A DNA stretch of 43,081 bases from an uncultured bacterium (GTDB lineage Bacteria; Patescibacteriota; Minisyncoccia; UBA6257; UBA9933): contig CAJVXI010000007.1 of assembly GCA_913009635.1 (NCBI GenBank), forward strand, positions 1 to 43,081, read 5' to 3'. This document shows positions 13,711-22,458 of the stretch, piece after piece. Each line of letters begins with the position of its first letter. The first letter of the stretch is position 1. The translations under genes were made by a program, and so were the position numbers. Under the pieces are notes generated by a model, which saw only the letters and a list, made by a program, of their open reading frames with translations, made no database searches and had not been told where the DNA came from.

Positions 13711-16700
13711 ATGCTAATTAAGCGTGGACATATGAATAAGATATTGATGTGGGTTTTGGTTTTGGGAATAATCGTGGTTTCTGCGGTGGTTTTTTATCAA
13801 TCAAAAACGCTTTTTGGCGCCAATTATACTTTTACCCAGACAGATTGGTTGGGTAATGCTTCATCAACTGCCACTGCTATTCATTCAACAAACCAAAATA
13901 ATTGGACTTATTTTAAAAACGCTTCTTCAAGTATAAAAATATCGGTTGGTGGAGAAATTTCTTTAGCCACTTCAACTGCGTCATCTACGCAAACTTCTAA
14001 CGCTGATTTTAATGCTGGGACTACCAGCCAGACTCAAGTAGTTAGTAATAGTGTGATATTGGGATCTTCAGGAACTGGTTGGGCAAGGACTAGTATTGAT
14101 GGAACGAGTTTATATTTTTCTACTGCTGTAGGTTCTGACGGTTATGCCAGGATAAGTTATTATAGAAATAGCGGAACCTATTTAAAATTTGTCCGTTGCA
14201 CGAATAGCAGCTGTTCAGCTAAAAATACCACTGCAGTTGATTCAACTGCGAATGTGGGATTATGGACATCTCTTGCTTTGGGTTCTGACGGTTATGCAAG
14301 GATCAGTTATTATGATACAGATAATGACAATCTTAAATTTGTTCAGTGCACTAATGATGATTGTACGGCTAAAAATATAACTACTATTGATTCTACTGGA
14401 AATGTTGGCGAGTATACTGCTCTTGCTATGGGTTCTGACGGTTACGCCAGGATAGCTTATCGTGATGGAACCAATAGTAGTTTGAAATTTGTTCAATGCA
14501 CTAATACTGACTGTTCTGCTAATAATATTACTACAATTACTTCAAGTGCAGGTTATTATAATAGTATCGACATTGGGTCTGACGGTTATGCTAGGATAGC
14601 ATACACTAATAATAGTAGTTCCGTTAAATTTGTTCAATGCACTAATGATGACTGTTCAACAAAAAATATTAATACAGTAGCGAGTATAGACCATAGTGCT
14701 GGAGATACCGGGGTTGTTATGGGTTTAGACGGTTATGCCAGAGTTCTTTTTTCCGGATATAATGGTGGATACCGGGCTTTTTACGTCCAGTGCACCAATA
14801 ATGATTGTTCTACTAAAAATATTACTACTATTGGCAGTTCAGGTCCGACTAGTTTTTATCCCGTTTCTTTTACTTTAGGTACTGACGGTTATGCCAGAGT
14901 TGTTCGTATGAATAATTATAATCTTTACCTTACTCAGTGCAGCGATGATAATTGCTCCACAAAGAGTGACACTACTATTCATACGGGAACTCCTTATGAT
15001 ACTGGTAGATATAGTTCCGTTGCGTTGAATGGTAGTGATTATGGAAGAATAAGCTATTATCGTTCTTCAGGTACTGCATATTTTGCTTACGAATACGCTA
15101 CTTATTACTCCTCCGGTACCTTCATCTCCGATTCTATAAACGTTGGGCAGTCTACGGCTTCCTGGGGCAATCTATCATGGAGTGAATCAGGAACAGGAAC
15201 TACAACCATAAAAGCTCGAACTGACGCGGATGGCGATTTTTCTAACGCTACTGTTTGGGGAAATTGTTCTAATATTGCTAATGGAGCGGCTATTTCTACT
15301 GGGGCATGTTCAACTAATGGACATCAATATATTCAATATCAGGCATCGCTTTCTGGAGACACCTCAAACACTCCTTCTTTGGATGATATAACTATTGAGT
15401 ACAATTATTACGCTACTTCTTCGCAAACTTTAATTTCTTCTCCATACAATTCTTCTGAGAGCACAAACGCAATGGGTTCTATAAATTGGGATGAAGATGT
15501 GAGTTTGCCTTCTGGTACGACTGTAACAGCTTCTTTAAGAACTGCTTCTACTTCAGCTGCAATAAGTTCAGCTACTTGGTTTGATTTTACAAACGGTACT
15601 GCAAATTGTTCAAAAACCATTGGTTCGGTAAGTTGTCCTTCTTCGGCATTGGCAGCTGGGCTAAAGGACTCAACAAATAATCAATGGTTTCAGTATAAAA
15701 CAACTTTAACATCAAATGGCGATAATGCGCCAACAGTTAGTGAGGTAAGAATTCAGTATGTTGTTAATGCTCCGCCGCAATTTGATTCTAGTTTTGGAAC
15801 TAATGGAATTTCTATTTCACAAGTTGCCACTTCTACCGATAATGATTGGGGCAAAGTGAAGATTCAATATTCTATAAGAGATATAGATACTGCAAGTAGC
15901 ACGAATACGCCAGGTTATAATACTCCTTCTTTTGAATACAATACTGGCTCTGGCTGGAAAAATATTACTTCTGAATATTTAGCTGCCGGAGATTTAAATA
16001 ATAAAGCAGTTAATGAAGGCGCTTATAATATTTATACCGCTACTTGGGATGCTCAATCTCAAGTTTCCGGCACTTATACTGCTTCAGCTCAAGTCAGAGT
16101 AACTATGAACGATAATGAAGTAGCTAACAGCACTGCTCAGGCGACTAGCGGAAATTTTGTTTTGGATACTAAAGACCCAATTATTACAACTTTTACAATT
16201 GATTCTTCGGTTGACACTACTTCTATAAATATCTCCGATGATGTTAATATAAATTATCGTCTTTCCAATAATAGCGATTTATCAGCTGATGGTTCCAATG
16301 CTTCCAGTAGCCAATGGCAAAGTGTAGGCGCCGCTAGTTTAGCCACTAGTACTGCATGGGTTTTTACGGGCTCTCCTTCTTTTGAGATTGCTTATTTGGA
16401 AGTCAGAGATGTTTATGGTAATACCAATTTAACTTCAGCTACTGCTCCTTCAACGCCGACAAATGTTGATATTAAAGATACTTCCAATACTCAAAGTGGT
16501 GAATACAGGCAATTTATTTCTTGGAGTGTTTATTCAGCCACTACTTCCGCTCAATTTAGTAATTATAAAATATACCGTTCAACCAATGGTAGCGATTATC
16601 CACTGCTTACCACTATTGGCGATGTTAATACAAATTATCATAGTGATGATACTGTTTCTTCTTCTACGACTTATTATTATAAATTGACAATTATTGATAG

Positions 16701-19050
16701 TAATAGTGATATTTCTAATTATTCCACTATTTTATCAGACATACCAAATGGTCAAGGAGGCACTGATTATACAGCACCGACAATTAGTAATGTTCAATCA
16801 GCTGAAGTTCAAGCCACTTGGGCGAAAATTACTTGGACAACAGATGAAATTTCCGATTCCACTGTTGAATTTTCCACAGCTGCGGTCGGCAATTATGCTT
16901 CAAGCACGACAGTCGTTTCTTTGACAACTAGTCATGAGGTGGTTATTAGCGGTTTAACGCCTAATACCTCTTATATTTTTCGGGTTAAATCTGTGGATAT
17001 TTTTAATAATGAAACAATCGACAATAACAGCGGTTCAGGATATAGTTTTACTACCGAAGGCGGACCGATAATCAGCGATATTACAACTGAATCAGTTGAA
17101 GATCAAAGCGCGACAATAATTTGGAATACTAATGAGAATTCTGATTCTTACGTGGTTTACGCAACCACTCAAAGCAATTGTCAGAATGATACCAACACCA
17201 GTGAAGTGGGTAGCGCTAGCTTGGTTGGCGGCAGTGGTTCATTATATCAGCACAGAGTTGAGCTTACCGGTCTTAATCAAAAGACAAATTATTATTATTA
17301 TGTAAAATCAACTGATAGCAGCAGTGATACAGCTACTGATAAGAATAGTGGCGCTTGTTATTCTTTTATTACTACTTACGACACAAAGGCGCCGGTTATT
17401 TCCAATATTTCAACGCCGGTAATTACCTCCAGTGCAATAATAGTTCTTTGGCAGACAGATGAGTTAGCCGATAGTCAAGTGGAATATGGCACTGTTAGCG
17501 GCAGTTATCCTAATACCACTATTATTGATTCTACTCTTTCCATTAGCCATGCTGTTTCTCTTTCTAGTTTGTCAGCGGAGACCACTTATTATTTTCGGGT
17601 AAAATCTAACGATGCTCAAGGGAATTTAACTACCTCTAGTGAGAATTCAGTGACAACTACGGTATCGGGTCAAGTTGTTCAAATAGTTTATCTTGGTGGA
17701 GGCGGAGGTGTAATAGGAGATACCACTCCGCCGCAAATCTCCAACATTAACGTTTCTGATATTGGCGCTTTTGAAGCAGTGGTTTCTTTTAATACCAATG
17801 AAGCTACTATTGGTTATGTGCTTTATGGTCAAGATTCAAATTATGGCAGTACAGTAGCTAATTCAGAATTTAAAACTCAGCATAGCATTAAACTTTTTGG
17901 ACTTAAACTCGGCACTGAACACCATTTTCAAGTTAAAGCCAATGACAAAAGCGGTAATTTTAGTAAATCCGCTGACCAGACATTTACAACTAAATTTGCC
18001 GCAGAGGCCTTAGAAGAATTAATAACTTTGGAAAACGCGGCACAATTTCAAGAACAATTAGAAGGAATTATTGAATCAGTAATGCCATCTTTAATTCCTC
18101 CTTTCATAAGCAAGGTGGACATTAACGAGATTACAGAGGACTCTGTCGTTATTGAATGGTCTACGAATGTTTCTAGTTATGGTTCGGTGGCTTACGCATT
18201 GGACGCCGAATATAATACTGAACAAGCAAATCCTTATTCTATTGAAATAAGCCAAACAGGAGATAAGGACAGAGAACATTGGGTAGAACTTATAAGTCTT
18301 TTTCCGGGAACCCTTTATCATTTTCAGGCAAAATCTTTTGTCTTCCCTGGAGTTATTGGCAAATCAAAAGACCTTACTTTTTATACTAAAATGTCCGTAG
18401 TTAAACCGGAAATTGTCAAGCTTGGCAATACTCAACTGGAAATAAGATGGATTACTGACGGCGAAACCAGTTCTTTTGTAGAGTATAAGAATTTAATAAC
18501 AGGTAAGATTAACAGGACTGGCGATTCAGAAAAAGTTAAAACACATTCAGTAAGCTTGGAAAATCTTGTGCCAGACAATATTTATGAACTTAGAGTTTTT
18601 GGTTATGATGTTAAGAATAATATTATTGAAGGGAATCCAATTACCGTGAGAACCAAAAAAGATATTGTTCCGCCGATAATTTCTTCAATTAAAATTAATA
18701 ACGCTTTATTGCCTGGTCGAACTGATCGTTTACAAACAGTAGTTTCGTGGCGGACTAACGAACCATCAAACTCTCTGGTTTATTTTAAAGAAGGCGTTGG
18801 CGTGGAAGATATTACAGTCAATAAAGTTGGTCAGGATTACGAATTTACCACTGACCATATAGTAATTATCACAACTTTAAAGCCATCAAAAGTTTATCGT
18901 ATTAAAATTGTTTCTACTGATGAATCTGACAATATAGCAAGTTCTCCAATAAGAACAATATTAACCCCTCATTCAGCAGAATCAGTTTTTGATATTATCA
19001 CCCGAAATCTCCAAGAAACATTCGGTTTCTTAAAGAAGCTGAGACAATAA
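13711..19050 (+). CDS. Giant secreted surface protein: seven-repeat propeller plus fibronectin III domains
   Basis: Protein of 1779 residues. An N-terminal signal peptide (MNKILMWVLVLGIIVVSAVVF, Met at residue 8, ATG 13732 is an alternative start) is followed by a Ser/Thr-rich region. Residues 140-460 hold seven repeats of about 50 residues with consensus GSDGYARISYY...LKFVQCTNDDCSTKNITT, six of them with a C-x4-C pair, suggesting a seven-bladed beta-propeller stapled by disulfides. After a jelly-roll-like middle come about seven or eight fibronectin type III domains from residue 940 to the end (markers such as SATIIWNTNENSDSYVVY, TNYYYYVKSTD). A Gly run lies near residue 1330. No LPXTG, PEP-CTERM or C-terminal anchor is seen, so attachment is unknown. 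It likely contacts a host or partner cell. Confidence 0.85.
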   Translation: MLIKRGHMNKILMWVLVLGIIVVSAVVFYQSKTLFGANYTFTQTDWLGNASSTATAIHSTNQNNWTYFKNASSSIKISVGGEISLATSTASSTQTSNADFNAGTTSQTQVVSNSVILGSSGTGWARTSIDGTSLYFSTAVGSDGYARISYYRNSGTYLKFVRCTNSSCSAKNTTAVDSTANVGLWTSLALGSDGYARISYYDTDNDNLKFVQCTNDDCTAKNITTIDSTGNVGEYTALAMGSDGYARIAYRDGTNSSLKFVQCTNTDCSANNITTITSSAGYYNSIDIGSDGYARIAYTNNSSSVKFVQCTNDDCSTKNINTVASIDHSAGDTGVVMGLDGYARVLFSGYNGGYRAFYVQCTNNDCSTKNITTIGSSGPTSFYPVSFTLGTDGYARVVRMNNYNLYLTQCSDDNCSTKSDTTIHTGTPYDTGRYSSVALNGSDYGRISYYRSSGTAYFAYEYATYYSSGTFISDSINVGQSTASWGNLSWSESGTGTTTIKARTDADGDFSNATVWGNCSNIANGAAISTGACSTNGHQYIQYQASLSGDTSNTPSLDDITIEYNYYATSSQTLISSPYNSSESTNAMGSINWDEDVSLPSGTTVTASLRTASTSAAISSATWFDFTNGTANCSKTIGSVSCPSSALAAGLKDSTNNQWFQYKTTLTSNGDNAPTVSEVRIQYVVNAPPQFDSSFGTNGISISQVATSTDNDWGKVKIQYSIRDIDTASSTNTPGYNTPSFEYNTGSGWKNITSEYLAAGDLNNKAVNEGAYNIYTATWDAQSQVSGTYTASAQVRVTMNDNEVANSTAQATSGNFVLDTKDPIITTFTIDSSVDTTSINISDDVNINYRLSNNSDLSADGSNASSSQWQSVGAASLATSTAWVFTGSPSFEIAYLEVRDVYGNTNLTSATAPSTPTNVDIKDTSNTQSGEYRQFISWSVYSATTSAQFSNYKIYRSTNGSDYPLLTTIGDVNTNYHSDDTVSSSTTYYYKLTIIDSNSDISNYSTILSDIPNGQGGTDYTAPTISNVQSAEVQATWAKITWTTDEISDSTVEFSTAAVGNYASSTTVVSLTTSHEVVISGLTPNTSYIFRVKSVDIFNNETIDNNSGSGYSFTTEGGPIISDITTESVEDQSATIIWNTNENSDSYVVYATTQSNCQNDTNTSEVGSASLVGGSGSLYQHRVELTGLNQKTNYYYYVKSTDSSSDTATDKNSGACYSFITTYDTKAPVISNISTPVITSSAIIVLWQTDELADSQVEYGTVSGSYPNTTIIDSTLSISHAVSLSSLSAETTYYFRVKSNDAQGNLTTSSENSVTTTVSGQVVQIVYLGGGGGVIGDTTPPQISNINVSDIGAFEAVVSFNTNEATIGYVLYGQDSNYGSTVANSEFKTQHSIKLFGLKLGTEHHFQVKANDKSGNFSKSADQTFTTKFAAEALEELITLENAAQFQEQLEGIIESVMPSLIPPFISKVDINEITEDSVVIEWSTNVSSYGSVAYALDAEYNTEQANPYSIEISQTGDKDREHWVELISLFPGTLYHFQAKSFVFPGVIGKSKDLTFYTKMSVVKPEIVKLGNTQLEIRWITDGETSSFVEYKNLITGKINRTGDSEKVKTHSVSLENLVPDNIYELRVFGYDVKNNIIEGNPITVRTKKDIVPPIISSIKINNALLPGRTDRLQTVVSWRTNEPSNSLVYFKEGVGVEDITVNKVGQDYEFTTDHIVIITTLKPSKVYRIKIVSTDESDNIASSPIRTILTPHSAESVFDIITRNLQETFGFLKKLRQ
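14131..15080 (+). repeat. Seven tandem propeller-type repeats in the surface protein gene
   Basis: GSDGYAR-type starts fall at residues 141, 191, 241, 289, 338, 390 and 441 of the protein, a period of 48-52 codons. C-x4-C pairs lie at 163/168, 213/218, 263/268, 310/315, 361/366 and 410/415; the seventh repeat is degenerate and lacks the pair. Confidence 0.85.
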
Positions 19051-19182
19051 TCTAAAAATTACAAATCTCAAATTTCAAATCCTTCAATCCCGAGAATTTC
19101 AGGACCGAGGGGTAAATTCAAAATTCTAAATTTCAATAATTGAAACATATTTGGTTATTATTTGTTGTTTGGTGCTTGGAAT

Positions 19183-19923
19183 TTAAGCTTTTTTAAACGC
19201 TTTTATTATTGGATCCAAGTTGCCATTTAAAATTTCTTCAATGTTATGGAATTTTTTGCCGATTCTGTGGTCGGTTATTCGGTCCTGAGGAAAATTGTAA
19301 GTTCTTATTTTTTCTGACCTGTCAGCTGTGCCAATTTGCTCTCGGCGTAAGGTTCCTAAATTTTTTTGCTCTTCTATTTGTTTTTGTTCGTATATTTTTG
19401 CTCGTAAAATACTCATCGCAGTTTCGCGATTCTTATATTGAGAGCGGCCGGCCTGAGAAGCAACGACAAGCCCGGTGGGTTTATGAAGAATACGAACTGC
19501 TGTTTCCACTTTATTTACATTTTGTCCACCAGGGCCAGAAGAACGGAAAAAAGAAATTTCTAAATCATTATTATTTATTTGAATTTCTTTTGGTTCTATT
19601 TCCGGAATGATTGCTACCGAAGCGGTAGATGTATGAATTCTCCCGGTTTTTTCTGTTTTAGGAATTCTTTGAACGCGGTGAACTCCTGATTCGTTTTTAA
19701 AAATCTCATAAAGATCTTCTTCTGAGTTATTTATTCCAGCAATAAAAGTTTTATAACCGTCAAGAGAGGTTTGGTTAAAGTCAAGAATAGTAAATTTCCA
19801 GCCGTGTTTAGCCGCGTATTTTTGATACATTCTAGCTAAATCGCCGGCAAAAATAGCCGCTTCGTCGCCACCCGCCCCTGCGCGGATTTCTAATATAATT
19901 TTATTAGTAATAGCATTATTCAT
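19183..19923 (-). CDS. prfA: Peptide chain release factor 1, lacking domain 1
   Basis: Protein of 246 residues from ATG 19923. The catalytic GGQ is at 132-134 in SSGPGGQNVNKVETAVR. The stop-codon recognition tripeptide region reads VQRIPKTEKTGRIHTS, where P-x-T marks RF1 (UAA/UAG) rather than RF2. The usual first 100 residues (domain 1) are missing: the frame starts at NKIILEIRAGAGGDEAA, which lies near residue 115 in E. coli RF1. An upstream TTG adds only two codons. TATAAT (minus strand, 19947-19942) lies 18 bases before the ATG, so this short form appears to be the complete gene. A degraded copy of its 5' end lies at 19985-20030. Confidence 0.88.
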   Translation of the reverse strand: MNNAITNKIILEIRAGAGGDEAAIFAGDLARMYQKYAAKHGWKFTILDFNQTSLDGYKTFIAGINNSEEDLYEIFKNESGVHRVQRIPKTEKTGRIHTSTASVAIIPEIEPKEIQINNNDLEISFFRSSGPGGQNVNKVETAVRILHKPTGLVVASQAGRSQYKNRETAMSILRAKIYEQKQIEEQKNLGTLRREQIGTADRSEKIRTYNFPQDRITDHRIGKKFHNIEEILNGNLDPIIKAFKKA

Positions 19924-19984
19924 AGACAATAAATTTATATTATTATAGATAAAGCAGGGGTGAGGTTCGCCGAAATTATATGAA

Positions 19985-20030
19985 GGCGACCAGCCCCCGC
20001 CCTTATTTCTAAAATTATTTTGTTTGTCAT
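19985..20030 (-). pseudogene. Degraded duplicate of the prfA 5' end
   Basis: On the minus strand, ATG 20030 opens MTNKIILEIRAGAG, matching the ITNKIILEIRAGAG start of release factor 1 with several silent changes. Homology extends a few bases upstream (AATAACGCTAT against AATAATGCTAT). After GAG the sequence diverges (RLHIISANLTP). It lies 60 bases upstream of the intact gene in the same orientation. Confidence 0.75.
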
Positions 20031-20045
20031 AGCGTTATTATTTTA

Positions 20046-20125
20046 CCCCGTTAGAAGTCCGTCATTAGAAGATGGCGGCAGACGCCATAGGCGTCTTATT
20101 TCTAACGGGGTTTTATTTATTGTTT
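20046..20125. repeat. Nested palindrome, also a likely terminator
   Basis: An outer 11-base inverted repeat CCCCGTTAGAA (20046-20056) and TTCTAACGGGG (20100-20110) encloses a perfect inner hairpin GACGCC-ATA-GGCGTC (20081-20095). A T-rich run follows the outer arm. The high-GC core in an AT-rich genome suggests a mobile palindromic unit that now serves as a terminator. Confidence 0.6.
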
Positions 20126-20146
20126 TACCTATAATTTAAATAATAG

Positions 20147-20152
20147 TATAAT
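20147..20152 (+). promoter_or_regulatory. -10 box for receiver gene
   Basis: TATAAT eight bases before the ATG at 20161, with no Shine-Dalgarno site between. Confidence 0.4.
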
Positions 20153-20160
20153 TATTACCA

Positions 20161-20556
20161 ATGAAGCAACCTCCTTTAATTTTAATAGCTGACGACGACA
20201 CTGATTTTCAGGAAATCGTTTCAACCAAACTAAAAGAAAGCGGTTTTTCAGTAATACTAGCTTATAACGGAAAAGATGTTATTGAAAAAGCAAAAACATT
20301 ATTGCCGGATTTAATTTTAATGGATATAAAAATGCCGGAAGAAAGCGGCACTGAAGCAGTAATTGATTTGAAAAAAAATTCGTTTGCAAAAGATTTAAAA
20401 ATTATTTTTTTCAGCAATCTTGATATTCCATGGCCAGGCATAAAAGATGAAGAAAAATTAGCCAGAGAATTAGGTGCTATTACTTTTTTAAAAAAGACAA
20501 TTGATTTGGACGAGTTGGTGAAAAAAGCTAAGGAGGTATTAGGAATTAGCCGCTAG
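20161..20556 (+). CDS. Receiver-only response regulator
   Basis: Protein of 131 residues: acidic triad in LIADDDTDF, phospho-acceptor Asp in LILMDIKMPE, Ser position in IIFFSNLD, Lys in FLKKTID. It is a complete receiver domain with no output domain. The beta4-alpha4 loop is extended (DIPWPGIKDEEKLARELG). There is no kinase gene next to it. Confidence 0.88.
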   Translation: MKQPPLILIADDDTDFQEIVSTKLKESGFSVILAYNGKDVIEKAKTLLPDLILMDIKMPEESGTEAVIDLKKNSFAKDLKIIFFSNLDIPWPGIKDEEKLARELGAITFLKKTIDLDELVKKAKEVLGISR

Positions 20557-20563
20557 TCACTAA

Positions 20564-20818
20564 TCACTTTTTCTTTGCTCTAGTGCGTTTAACCTTCTTT
20601 TTACTGGAGTTGGTTTCGGCCTCGCGAAGGCGGGCTTTAAATTTTTCAATTCGTCCAGCACTATCAATTAATTTTTCTTTACCGGTATAAAATGGATGGC
20701 AATTACCGCAGATTTCAGTTTGAATTTCCTGTTTAGTAGAGCCAATAGTAAAACTATTACCGCAGATACATTTTGTCTTGGTTTTTGGATAATATTGTGG
20801 ATGAATATTAGATTTCAT
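20564..20818 (-). CDS. rpmE: Ribosomal protein L31
   Basis: Protein of 84 residues in the zinc-containing L31 form. [23 protein letters not shown] gives the Cys pair C17/C19, and [15 protein letters not shown] gives the second pair, completing a four-Cys zinc site and the family signature HPFYTGK. The C-terminal 25 residues are a Lys/Arg-rich tail. The gene is convergent with the receiver gene, with a 7-base gap. Iterated TTGTTAAA-type repeats begin right upstream of its start. Confidence 0.93.
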   Translation of the reverse strand: MKSNIHPQYYPKTKTKCICGNSFTIGSTKQEIQTEICGNCHPFYTGKEKLIDSAGRIEKFKARLREAETNSSKKKVKRTRAKKK

Positions 20819-20900
20819 TGTTAAATTGTTTCATTGTTAAATTGTTAAATGACTAAATTATTGTTTTTATAGCAATTTAGCAGTATAACAATTTATCAAT
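20819..20900. repeat. Iterated ATTGTTAAA-type repeats upstream of rpmE
   Basis: Several copies of TTGTTAAATTGTT are followed by inverted counterparts (AGCAATTTAGCAGTATAACAATTTAT). The same family reappears at 26245-26320 before the pilin gene. The stretch could fold into an imperfect hairpin. Confidence 0.6.
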
Positions 20901-20929
20901 ATTATAAGTGTAGTATTGTTTTTCGTACT

Positions 20930-21080
20930 TGACCTCGCACTAATAGAAGACTGTGAAGCCAAAAAGAATTTTTTATAATTGTGTCTAATTATAGAAGTTA
21001 ATTCTATCTAAAAAACTTTATTTTGGCAAGGGCTTCACATGAAATAAGAGATACTGTCTTCTATGGGTGCGGGGTTGACA
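20930..21080. other. Long structured element ahead of the rRNA promoter
   Basis: The left arm 20931-20951 (GACCTCGCACTAATAGAAGAC) pairs in about 19 of 21 positions with 21056-21077 (GTCTTCTATGGGTGCGGGGTT). A second perfect 9-pair helix, TGTGAAGCC (20952-20960) with GGCTTCACA (21031-21039), lies inside, with a bulge on the right. Internal short hairpins fill the middle. The right arm merges into the TTGACA of the rRNA promoter. This could be a structured RNA, an rRNA processing or regulatory element, or a decayed palindromic mobile unit. Confidence 0.6.
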
Positions 21081-21102
21081 AGAGCTTATATAGATTTATA
21101 AT
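21075..21102 (+). promoter_or_regulatory. rRNA promoter
   Basis: TTGACA (21075-21080), a 16-base spacer and TATAAT (21097-21102) form a near-consensus sigma-70 promoter, the strongest in the window, about 280 bases upstream of the 16S start. Confidence 0.75.
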
Positions 21103-21166
21103 GAAATTAATATGAAACGATGAATGTGAGGTTAAAATTAAAATATTTAATAAAAATGAAGTTAGT

Positions 21167-21216
21167 ATATCCGCCTGACTCTTTTAAAAAAGGAATTAGA
21201 AGAGTGGGGCGGATAT
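21167..21216 (+). other. Stem-loop in the rRNA leader
   Basis: ATATCCGCC (21167-21175) pairs with GGCGGATAT (21208-21216), and the stem continues with ACTCTT (21178-21183) and AAGAGT (21200-21205). No T run follows, so it is more likely a processing or antitermination structure than a terminator. Confidence 0.6.
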
Positions 21217-21387
21217 GTTATTGTAGTAAATGATTGATAAGATTGATCTTTAATAATATTAATAAAGAGAATTTAAAATTAAACCAAGTTTTTTTTAGTT
21301 GTCCCAATTCTAATCTACGAGTTACGAATTTTTTACGAATATATGAATTTATATGTTCGTATTGATTCGTATTTCGTAGATTTATTT

Positions 21388-21427
<40 letters not shown>

Positions 21428-21589
21428 GATAAGGCATGCAAGTCGAACGACCGAGCACATAACTTGTTATGTGCTCGGTAGTGGCGAACGAGTTAGTAAC
21501 ACCTTGGTACATACCCATCACTCAGGCATAACTCGAGGAAACTCGAGCTAATTCCTGATGGTCTGGTGGCTATATCTTTGGTACAAAGT

Positions 21590-21720
21590 TTATAAAATTT
21601 CTAATTTCTAATTTCTAATTTTTAGTCAATTTTTAATGAATTAATGTTTAAAAATTAAAATATTAAAAATTCAATAAAAATTAATAATTAATAATTAATA
21701 ATTAGTCATTAGCAAGCGTC
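21590..21720. repeat. AT-rich iterated-repeat insertion in a 16S variable loop (V2 region)
   Basis: Three AATTTCTAATTTCT-type units and then ATTAATAATTAATAATT units expand the helix between GATGGTCTGG and the conserved GATCAGCTTGTTGG. The left part closely resembles the left flank of the four-helix-bundle gene at 27521-27560 (AATTTCTAATTTCTAATTTT followed by TTTTTAATG). Confidence 0.75.
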
Positions 21721-21804
21721 AATTTATAAAAGATTTTGTATTAAAGATTTAGTCGTCAGTAAAGGATACAGCAATGTATTCGGTGTCGGAATGGCCTAGG
21801 TCTG

Positions 21805-21839
<35 letters not shown>

Positions 21840-22044
21840 TATGACCAGTAGGGGGGGTGAGAGCCCGGTCCCCAACGACGTAACTGAGACACGGTGCGTA
21901 CACCTACGGGTGGCAGCAGTCGAGAATATTCCACAATGGGCGAAAGCCTGATGGAGCGACGCCGCGTGCAGGAGGAAGGCCTTCGGGTTGTAAACTGCTT
22001 TTAACTGGGAGAAAGGCGTGCTTCACTATTGTTCAGCACTACAC

Positions 22045-22122
22045 AGACTTATACAGACTAGACACGGACTAATACGGAAATTTCAGTATAAGTCAGTTAA
22101 AGTCAGTATAAGTCAGTGAGTG
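22045..22122. repeat. Iterated palindrome in a 16S variable loop (V3 region)
   Basis: ACAGACTTATACAGACTA and CACGGACTAATACGG are followed by inverted units (CAGTATAAGTCAGTTAAAG, CAGTATAAGTCAGTG). The same family occurs just after the 16S gene at 25205-25284. It extends the helix between GGGAGAAAGG and GTGCCAGCAGC. Confidence 0.75.
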
Positions 22123-22458
22123 CCGAGTGATAGTGAGGCACGTTTGATAGTACTAGTTGAATAAGAGGTTGCTAACTCTGTGCCAGCAGCAGCGGTAATA
22201 CAGAGACCTCAAGCGTTATCCGGATTTATTGGGCGTAAAGGGCGCGTAGGAGGATTGGTAAGTCTAATGTTAAATCCCAGGGCTCAACCTTGGAACCGCA
22301 TTGGATACTATCAAACTAGAGGACGTTAGAGGCAGATGGAACACACGGTGTAGGGGTGAAATCCGTTGATATCGTGTGGAACACCAAAGGCGAAGGCATT
22401 CTGCTGGGGCGTTCCTGACTTTAAGGCGCGAAAGCGTGGGGAGCAAAAAGGATTAGAT

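Noticed and set aside
13711-19050. Sortase or PEP-CTERM anchoring of the surface protein
   Set aside because: The C-terminus (DIITRNLQETFGFLKKLRQ) has no LPXTG, PEP motif or hydrophobic anchor.
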